DNA of 19,800 nucleotides. It comes from Pseudomonas sp. (GTDB taxonomy: Bacteria > Pseudomonadota > Gammaproteobacteria > Pseudomonadales > Pseudomonadaceae). The first letter of the stretch is position 1. Each line of letters begins with the position of its first letter. The DNA lies in the NCBI RefSeq assembly GCF_030147005.1, contig NZ_JASLAW010000164.1, forward strand, positions 1-19,800. The letters run 5' to 3'. The notes under the pieces are model-generated. The model was not told where the DNA came from. It did no database searches and worked only from the letters and a program-made list of their open reading frames with translations. The position numbers and the translations under genes are program-made. This document shows positions 14,034 through 19,800 of this stretch, in pieces.

Positions 14034-14094
14034 AAAGGCACCCTGGCACGGTACAGCGCCTGATCGGCGCTGCCCGTTAAGCCATAAGTGCCAC
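14034..14094 (-). terminator. Nested stem-loop between convergent kinase and glgB, possible glgB terminator
   Basis: Outer pairing tggcac (14044-14049) with gtgcca (14089-14094) encloses agcgcc (14055-14060) with ggcgct (14066-14071) around a 5-base loop. On the minus strand the structure is followed after about 8 bases by a run of five T (14032-14036 on the plus strand is aaaaa), which fits an imperfect intrinsic terminator for the treS-glgB transcript. Confidence 0.4.
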
Positions 14095-14104
14095 GCAGGA
14101 GGGT

Positions 14105-16342
14105 TTAACCCTCCTCTGGCCGCAGAATCAACACACCCAACGGTGGCAGGTTCAACGACAGCGACACTGGTTGCCCGTGGCGGGGTTCGTCCACGGTCTG
14201 CACCGCGCCGCCATTACCGAAGTTGGACCCGGCATACATGTCGGCGTCACTGTTGATCACTTCGCTCCAGCGCCCGGCAAACGGTACGCCGACGGCGTAT
14301 GCCTGACGCGGCACCGGAGTGAAGTTGGCGACTACCAGTACCGGCTTGCTGTCCTTGCTCCAGCGTAGCCAGGCATAGACGCTGTTGATGGCGTCGTCAC
14401 CAATCAGCCACTGGAAGCCCTGAGGCGCGTCATCCTGCTCGTGCAGCGCAGGTTCTTCGCGGTACAAGCGGTTCAAGTCGCCCACCAGCTTCTGCACCCC
14501 ACGGTGCTCGGGGTATTGCAGCAGGTACCAGTCCAGTTGCTGGTCGTGGTTCCATTCGCGCCACTGGCCGAACTCGCAGCCCATGAACAGCAGCTTCTTG
14601 CCGGGGTGCATCCACATGAAACTCAAGTAGGCGCGCAGGTTGGCGAATTTCTGCCAGCGGTCGCCCGGCATCTTGTCGATCAGCGAATGTTTGCCGTGCA
14701 CCACTTCATCATGGGAGATCGGCAGGATAAACCGCTCGGACCAGGCATACACCAGGCCGAAGCTCAGCTCGTTGTGGTGATGGGCGCGGTACACCGGGTC
14801 CTGCTGGATGTAATGCAGCGAGTCATGCATCCAGCCCATGTTCCACTTGTAGTTGAACCCCAGGCCGCCTTGCTGGGTGCTTTGGCTCACCCCAGGCCAC
14901 GCGGTGGATTCCTCGGCGATCACCAGCGCGCCCGGCGCTTCCAGCGCAACCACGTCGTTCAAGTGGCGCAGAAAATCGATGGCTTCCAGGTTCTCCCGGC
15001 CACCGTGGCGGTTGGGCACCCATTCACCGGCTTTGCGTGAATAGTCGCGATACAGCATCGAGGCCACCGCATCCACGCGCAAACCGTCGACGTGAAAGTG
15101 CTTGAGCCAGTGCAGCGCCGAAGCGAGCATGAAACCGTGCACTTCGGTGCGGCCCAGGTTGTAGATCAGCGTGTCCCAATCCTGGTGGAAACCCTCCAGC
15201 GGGTTGGCGTATTCGTACAGCGCGGTGCCGTCGAATTGCGCCAGGCCGTGGGCGTCGGTCGGGAAATGCGCCGGCACCCAGTCGAGGATCACGCCGATAT
15301 CCGCCCGGTGGCAGGCGTCAACGAAATACGCGAAATCTTCCGGCGAGCCGAAGCGTGCGCTCGGCGCAAACTGGGACAAGGCTTGATAACCCCAGGAACC
15401 GCCGAAAGGATGCTCCATGATCGGCATCAGTTCGATGTGCGTGAAGCCCAGTTGCTGCACATACGGGATCAGCCGCTCGGCCAGTTCGCGCCAGCCGTAT
15501 TGGCGTGACACCTCCCCGGCCTCGTCGAGCTCACATTGCCAGGAACCGACGTGCAGCTCATAGATCGACAGGGGCGCGTTGGCTTTCTGCTTGTCACCAC
15601 GCGCCTGCATCCACTCATGGTCCTGCCAGTCCACCTGCAACGGCGGCGCGACTTTCGAGGCGGTGTCCGGCGGCAGCTGGGTGGCCAGGGCCATCGGGTC
15701 AGCCTTGAGCGGCAGGATGCCGTGGGCACCGAGAATTTCGTACTTGTAGGCTGCGCCCGGTTGCAGGCGCGGGATAAAGATCTCCCACACGCCCGAAGGA
15801 TGGCGCAGGCGCATCGGGTGACGGCGGCCGTCCCAGATGTTGAAGTCGCCCACCACCGAGACGCGCCGGGCATTCGGCGCCCACACGGCAAAACGTACGC
15901 CTTGCACGCCATCCACCGTTGTCACCTGAGCGCCCAGGCAATTGCCCAGGTCACGGTGGTTGCCTTCGGCAAACAGGTACAGGTCCATTTCACCGAGGAG
16001 CAATTGGCTGAAGCTGTACGGGTCTTCGGTGATCTGCTCGCCGCCCGCCCACTGGATCTTCAGCAGGTAATCCTGACGCGTGCGCATGTGCCCGACGAAC
16101 AGTCCCGGCACCTGTGTCGCGTCGAGGCTGCCGATCGGCTCGCCACTGTCACGCGCCAGCACCTGGACACTCAAGGCCTCCGGCAGGAACGCGCGGATAA
16201 ATTGCCCGCCCTGCTCATCATCGTGCGGCCCAAGTATCGAGAATGGATCGTGGTGCTCGGCGCGCACCAGCGCTTCGACGTCCTTGGACGCCGGCATTGC
16301 AGTCAACTTGGGCTGCAGCGGTTCTCTATGCGTAAAACTCAT
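14105..16342 (-). CDS. glgB: 1,4-alpha-glucan branching enzyme (GH13)
   Basis: Cuts alpha-1,4 glucan and rejoins the piece in alpha-1,6 linkage, making branches in a glycogen-like polymer in the cytoplasm. Layout: an N-terminal GlgB domain (to about 130), a CBM48 domain (about 145-235, FAVWAPNARRVSVVGDFNIWDG), the GH13 barrel (about 255-620) and a C-terminal beta domain. The catalytic residues D424 (GLRVDAV), E477 (VIAEEST) and D545 (SHDEVVHGK) are each exactly 19 positions after E. coli D405, E458 and D526. The full length of 745 residues is normal. The start ATG overlaps the treS stop as ATGA and has GGGGAG on the coding strand five bases upstream (16348-16353), so translation is coupled. 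With treS it belongs to the GlgE glucan pathway rather than the classical GlgC/GlgA route; neither glgA nor glgC is nearby. Confidence 0.97.
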   Translation of the reverse strand: MSFTHREPLQPKLTAMPASKDVEALVRAEHHDPFSILGPHDDEQGGQFIRAFLPEALSVQVLARDSGEPIGSLDATQVPGLFVGHMRTRQDYLLKIQWAGGEQITEDPYSFSQLLLGEMDLYLFAEGNHRDLGNCLGAQVTTVDGVQGVRFAVWAPNARRVSVVGDFNIWDGRRHPMRLRHPSGVWEIFIPRLQPGAAYKYEILGAHGILPLKADPMALATQLPPDTASKVAPPLQVDWQDHEWMQARGDKQKANAPLSIYELHVGSWQCELDEAGEVSRQYGWRELAERLIPYVQQLGFTHIELMPIMEHPFGGSWGYQALSQFAPSARFGSPEDFAYFVDACHRADIGVILDWVPAHFPTDAHGLAQFDGTALYEYANPLEGFHQDWDTLIYNLGRTEVHGFMLASALHWLKHFHVDGLRVDAVASMLYRDYSRKAGEWVPNRHGGRENLEAIDFLRHLNDVVALEAPGALVIAEESTAWPGVSQSTQQGGLGFNYKWNMGWMHDSLHYIQQDPVYRAHHHNELSFGLVYAWSERFILPISHDEVVHGKHSLIDKMPGDRWQKFANLRAYLSFMWMHPGKKLLFMGCEFGQWREWNHDQQLDWYLLQYPEHRGVQKLVGDLNRLYREEPALHEQDDAPQGFQWLIGDDAINSVYAWLRWSKDSKPVLVVANFTPVPRQAYAVGVPFAGRWSEVINSDADMYAGSNFGNGGAVQTVDEPRHGQPVSLSLNLPPLGVLILRPEEG

Positions 16343-19300
16343 GACGTCTCCCCACCGCGTGCAGTTTTCGATTCAGGTGTAAGCCCGCTGAGCAAACCGT
16401 GCAACCCTTGCAAGGGCACCGGCAACCAGCTCGGGCGATTTTCCGCTTCGTAGGCCACTTCATACGCGGCCTTCTCCAGGCTGAACAATGTCAGCGCGGC
16501 GTCCTGGCCTTTGGCATCCTGCCAGTCATGCGCCAGTGTAGCCGTCGCTGTCTGATAAGCCTGGGTAAATGCCTGACGGGCTTCGCTCAGGTAGCGCTCG
16601 GTCACGCGCCGACGCGCGGCGTCCGCTTCCGGCGAATGATCAACCCCTTGCACATTCAGGGCCATGGCCGCCGCGTAATCGAAGGAGCGCAACACGCCAC
16701 TCACATCTTTATACGGGCTGTGCTTGCCGCGCCGTTCATGCAGCGGCCGCGCCGGTTCGCCTTCAAAATCGATCAAATAGGCATCGCCCTTGACCACCAG
16801 TACCTGGCCCAGGTGCAAGTCACCGTGGACGCGAATCCGCAACCCGCCCAGCGTGGCTTTCGCCAACGCCTGCACATGGCTGCCGATGGCTTTTTTCTGC
16901 GCCAGTAACTCACTGACCAGCGCCTGATCGGCGGGGTTCAACTGGTTTTGATTTAGTTTGAGCAAGTGCAAGGCGCGCTCAAGCTGCGCGCCCACGTCCT
17001 TGGCCCAGGCCTGGGTGTCTTTGGCCGAGGTCACTTCGGGTTTGAAATCTTTGTTCTGGGTGGGCGCGCCCAGCACCATATGCATCTCGCCCAGACGCTG
17101 GCCAAGCAGGCCGGCAAAGTCCGCCAGCTCGCCCAGGGCGTTGTAGTGCTGCTCCTGTTCGGAAATCGCTTCGGCCAGCTCGTCGCGAATGGCGCGCTCG
17201 AGATTGTTCTGGGTCCAGCTCCAGGCGTCACCCTGGTTGCTCAGGTAACCCTGGGCGATCATCAGCAGGTTGTCCTGGCCCTGGGCGTCGCGTCGGCTCA
17301 TGAAGCCCATCAGCGGGGAAATGTTCGGGTAAGCGGCTTCGGTCAGGTAGGCGCTCATCTCCAGTTCCGGGTGCACACCGGCGCTGACTTTGCGGATCAG
17401 CTTGAGCACCAGGCTCTCGCCCACCACCACCGAGCTGTTGGACTGCTCGGCAGACAGGTAGCGCACCGCTGATTCGTCCGTCAGTTGCAAGGCCTCCAGG
17501 TGCGGGGTCGCCTCGAAGCGCAGGTCACCTTCGCTGCAAGTGAGCACGGTGCCAGCTTGCAGGCCCTGGATCACGCTGCGAACAAAATGCTCGAGGCTGA
17601 ACGCATCGGTAACCAGACCCACCTGGCGGCTGCGCCGCACCCGCGCCAACGCCAGTTGCTGGGGCAAGGCGCTGGTGAGCTGGTCTTCCCCGAGGAAACC
17701 GAACGGCAGTTGATACCGGCTGGTCTGCCCCCCGCTGGTGACGTCGATCTCGCTGAGCAGCACCGGGTGCTGCGCGTCTCCGAAGCGTACGCCGTAGGCG
17801 ATATGCACGCTGTCGATGCCGGCGTCCTTACCGGCAAACCAGCGGCGCTTGGGCAGCCAGGCCGGCAGTGAAGTCTGTTCCAGGGTGGTGCGGCAGGGTT
17901 CTTCCAGCAACTCTTCCATACGTTTTTTCAACACCAATGTCGTGAAGTCAGGAATGCTCTGGGCCGGTTCCACATGCCAGCTGGGCATCTGGTTTTCCGC
18001 CGCCAGCACAAACCAATAGAAGCCATAAGGCGCCAGGGTCAGCAGGAAATTCAGTTGGCCGATAGGCGGGAATGCGTTGCCGCCAAGCATCTCCACCGGC
18101 ACCATCCCGGCGAAAGCCGACAGGTCCAGCTCTGCCGCCTGGGCGCTGCGCGACACGTTGGCCACGCACAGGATGATTTCAGTGCGGCCATCCTCCCCGG
18201 TGTATTCACGGGTATACGCCAGGATTCGGCGATTGCTCGGCGACAGCATTTTCAGGGTGCCACGGCCGAACGCCTTGGACTGCTTGCGCACCGCGAGCAT
18301 GCGCCGCGTCCAGTTCAGCAGCGAATGCGGGTCCTGGGCCTGGGTTTCAACGTTGACCGACTGATAGCCGTATTGCGCATCCATGATCGGCGGCAACACC
18401 AGGCTGGCCGGGTCGGCGCGCGAGAAACCGCCGTTGCGGTCGATGGACCATTGCATCGGTGTGCGCACGCCATCGCGGTCGCCCAGGTAGATGTTGTCGC
18501 CCATGCCGATTTCATCGCCGTAGTACAGGGTTGGCGTGCCGGGCATCGACAGCAACAGGCTGTTGAGCAGTTCCACGCGGCGGCGATCACGCTCCATCAG
18601 CGGCGCCAGCCGTCGGCGGATGCCCAGGTTGATGCGCGCGCGACGGTCGGCGGCGTAGTAGTTCCACAGGTAGTCGCGTTCTTTGTCGGTGACCATTTCC
18701 AGGGTCAGTTCATCGTGGTTGCGCAGGAAAATCGCCCACTGGCAATTGGCCGGAATTTCCGGGGTCTGGCGCAGGATGTCGGTGATGGGGAAGCGATCTT
18801 CCTGGGCCAGGGCCATGTACATGCGCGGCATCAACGGGAAGTGGAACGCCATATGGCACTCATCGCCGTCGTCGCCCTTACGGTCGCCGAAGTAGAGTTG
18901 CGTGTCTTCCGGCCATTGGTTGGCTTCGGCCAGGAGCATGCGGTCCGGGTAATTCGCGTCGATTTCGGCGCGGATCTGCTTGAGCACCGAGTGGGTCTCG
19001 GGCAGGTTTTCGTTGTTGGTGCCGTCACGCTCGATCAGGTAGGGAATCGCATCCAGGCGCAGGCCGTCGATGCCCAGGTCGAGCCAATAGCGCATCACCG
19101 ACAGCACGGCTTTCATGACCTGCGGGTTGTCGAAGTTGAGGTCCGGCTGATGTGAATAGAAGCGGTGCCAGAAGTACTGGCCGGCCACCGGGTCCCAGGT
19201 CCAGTTGGACTTTTCGGTGTCGAGGAAGATGATCCGCGTGCCGTCGTATTTCTGGTCGTCATCCGACCAGACGTAGAAGTCCCGCGCCGCCGAACCCGGC

Positions 19301-19686
19301 TTGGCCTTGCGGGCGCGCTGGAACCAGGGGTGCTGGTCGGAGGTGTGGTTGATCACCAGTTCGGTAATCACCCGCAGTCCGCGCTTGTGGGCTTCGGCAA
19401 TGAATCGCCTGGCGTCGGCCATGGTGCCGTAATCGCTGTGTACGCCACGGTATTCGGCGATGTCGTAGCCATCATCGCGACGTGGCGAAGGGTAAAACGG
19501 CAGCAGCCAAATGGTGTTCACGCCGAGGTCGGCAATGTAGTCGAGCTTGGCGATCAGGCCGGGAAAATCACCAATGCCATCGTTGTTGGAGTCGAAGTAG
19601 GATTTGACATGCACCTGGTAAATCACCGCGTCCTTGTACCAGAGCGGGTCTTTGATAAACGTGGCTGCCTTGGGCTTCTTCGCCAT
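16339..19686 (-). CDS. treS: Trehalose synthase fused to maltokinase (TreS-Mak)
   Basis: Bifunctional cytoplasmic enzyme: the GH13 part interconverts trehalose and maltose, and the C-terminal kinase phosphorylates maltose to maltose-1-phosphate, the GlgE donor. Numbered over 1115 residues: GH13 barrel and C-domain at about 15-560, with catalytic D212 (GLRLDAIPY), E254 (LLAEANQ) and D325 (LRNHDE); the maltokinase N-cap begins near 607 (LPAWLPKRRWFAGKD); the kinase ATP Lys is probably K762 (VLKLI); the catalytic loop is HGDLHLGQ with D956, and the metal-binding LIDFEGE has D973. All key residues of both halves are present, so both activities are expected. AGGAG (complement of 19693-19697) lies six bases before the ATG. 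Only 47 bases separate the start from a REPIN, with no evident promoter, so it is probably read from an upstream gene, likely glgE. It overlaps glgB by ATGA. Confidence 0.96.
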   Translation of the reverse strand: MAKKPKAATFIKDPLWYKDAVIYQVHVKSYFDSNNDGIGDFPGLIAKLDYIADLGVNTIWLLPFYPSPRRDDGYDIAEYRGVHSDYGTMADARRFIAEAHKRGLRVITELVINHTSDQHPWFQRARKAKPGSAARDFYVWSDDDQKYDGTRIIFLDTEKSNWTWDPVAGQYFWHRFYSHQPDLNFDNPQVMKAVLSVMRYWLDLGIDGLRLDAIPYLIERDGTNNENLPETHSVLKQIRAEIDANYPDRMLLAEANQWPEDTQLYFGDRKGDDGDECHMAFHFPLMPRMYMALAQEDRFPITDILRQTPEIPANCQWAIFLRNHDELTLEMVTDKERDYLWNYYAADRRARINLGIRRRLAPLMERDRRRVELLNSLLLSMPGTPTLYYGDEIGMGDNIYLGDRDGVRTPMQWSIDRNGGFSRADPASLVLPPIMDAQYGYQSVNVETQAQDPHSLLNWTRRMLAVRKQSKAFGRGTLKMLSPSNRRILAYTREYTGEDGRTEIILCVANVSRSAQAAELDLSAFAGMVPVEMLGGNAFPPIGQLNFLLTLAPYGFYWFVLAAENQMPSWHVEPAQSIPDFTTLVLKKRMEELLEEPCRTTLEQTSLPAWLPKRRWFAGKDAGIDSVHIAYGVRFGDAQHPVLLSEIDVTSGGQTSRYQLPFGFLGEDQLTSALPQQLALARVRRSRQVGLVTDAFSLEHFVRSVIQGLQAGTVLTCSEGDLRFEATPHLEALQLTDESAVRYLSAEQSNSSVVVGESLVLKLIRKVSAGVHPELEMSAYLTEAAYPNISPLMGFMSRRDAQGQDNLLMIAQGYLSNQGDAWSWTQNNLERAIRDELAEAISEQEQHYNALGELADFAGLLGQRLGEMHMVLGAPTQNKDFKPEVTSAKDTQAWAKDVGAQLERALHLLKLNQNQLNPADQALVSELLAQKKAIGSHVQALAKATLGGLRIRVHGDLHLGQVLVVKGDAYLIDFEGEPARPLHERRGKHSPYKDVSGVLRSFDYAAAMALNVQGVDHSPEADAARRRVTERYLSEARQAFTQAYQTATATLAHDWQDAKGQDAALTLFSLEKAAYEVAYEAENRPSWLPVPLQGLHGLLSGLTPESKTARGGETS

Positions 19687-19733
19687 TGGAAACTCCTGAA
19701 ATGCTCACAATCTTGCAGACTGAATTCGGTCAT

Positions 19734-19800
19734 TGTGGGAGCGGGCTTGCTCGCGAAGGCGGTGGCTCAGTCAATATATTCGCTGCTGACACACCGCTTT
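19734..19800. repeat. REPIN upstream of treS, cut by the window edge
   Basis: The left arm from 19734 reads tgtgggagcgggcttgctcg and continues to the ggcggtg end near 19764. The inverted second arm begins at about 19790 (cacaccgcttt) and runs off the window. The core is identical to the nrdB-downstream element. It lies in the presumed glgE-treS gap. Confidence 0.85.

Noticed and set aside
15536..16453. 305-codon plus-strand frame opposite glgB
   Set aside because: Shadow of glgB/treS on the other strand without motif or ribosome site.
17974..19155. 393-codon plus-strand open frame inside treS
   Set aside because: It lies wholly antisense to the GH13 domain of treS, whose catalytic residues are complete; the translated composition is the same His/Gln/Arg-rich artefact.
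1..19800. Mobile island or defence system
   Set aside because: No integrase, transposase, toxin-antitoxin, restriction or phage gene, and no clear composition break; gene content is ordinary Pseudomonas chromosome.

Overview
The window looks like chromosomal DNA from a fluorescent pseudomonad of the Pseudomonas fluorescens group. I infer this from the high GC content, the C/G-ending codons, the REP/REPIN palindromes built on 'gcgggcttgctcgcgaag' that are typical of that group, and gene content that matches Pseudomonas as I know it (NrdB with a long N-terminal region, a G2-like EPSP synthase, and a treS-glgB block). No tRNA, rRNA, CRISPR array, insertion sequence, integrase or phage gene is visible. 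There is no gene-free stretch longer than 300 bases.

Layout from left to right. (1) 1-3670, plus strand: the 3' part of nrdB (ribonucleotide reductase small subunit), a REPIN, a DUF1289 zinc-ribbon-like protein, a SAM-dependent methyltransferase, phosphatidylcholine synthase (pcs) and a second REPIN. (2) 3738-6136: a YfcA-like TSUP transporter on the plus strand converges on, and overlaps by 33 bases, a minus-strand pair made of a dienoyl-CoA isomerase-like crotonase followed by nudC. (3) 6322-8644, plus strand: a UPF0149/YecA protein, a monofunctional aroA (EPSP synthase) and a small Cys-containing hypothetical protein tightly linked to aroA. (4) 8646-9917: a flavodoxin-fold NAD(P)H:quinone oxidoreductase and a TetR regulator, divergently transcribed from a 72-base gap that carries repeats, so probably a local regulator-target pair. 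(5) 9952-11650: a GNAT acetyltransferase (minus) and a secreted CAP-domain protein (plus) that diverge from a hairpin-containing gap. (6) 11814-14027: an orphan hybrid histidine kinase (PAS-GAF-HisKA-HATPase-REC). (7) 14105-19686, minus strand: treS-maltokinase fusion and glgB, overlapping by ATGA, with a REPIN entering the right edge.

How the genes work together. treS/mak and glgB are two of the three enzymes of the GlgE route: trehalose is isomerised to maltose, maltose is phosphorylated to maltose-1-phosphate, GlgE extends the glucan, and GlgB branches it. GlgE itself should lie just past the right edge. The crotonase and nudC form a short operon that touches unsaturated fatty acyl-CoA degradation and NAD(H) or NAD-cap turnover. 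The remaining genes are mostly housekeeping or single-gene units.

I did not find a defence island or an obviously undescribed multi-gene system. The points most worth checking are the Pro-to-Phe change at the glyphosate-site position of AroA, the two-half CAP protein whose first half lacks the active-site motifs, the repeated operator-like box in the TetR/quinone-reductase gap, the Cys-containing orphan after aroA, and a mid-gene change of codon style in nrdB.
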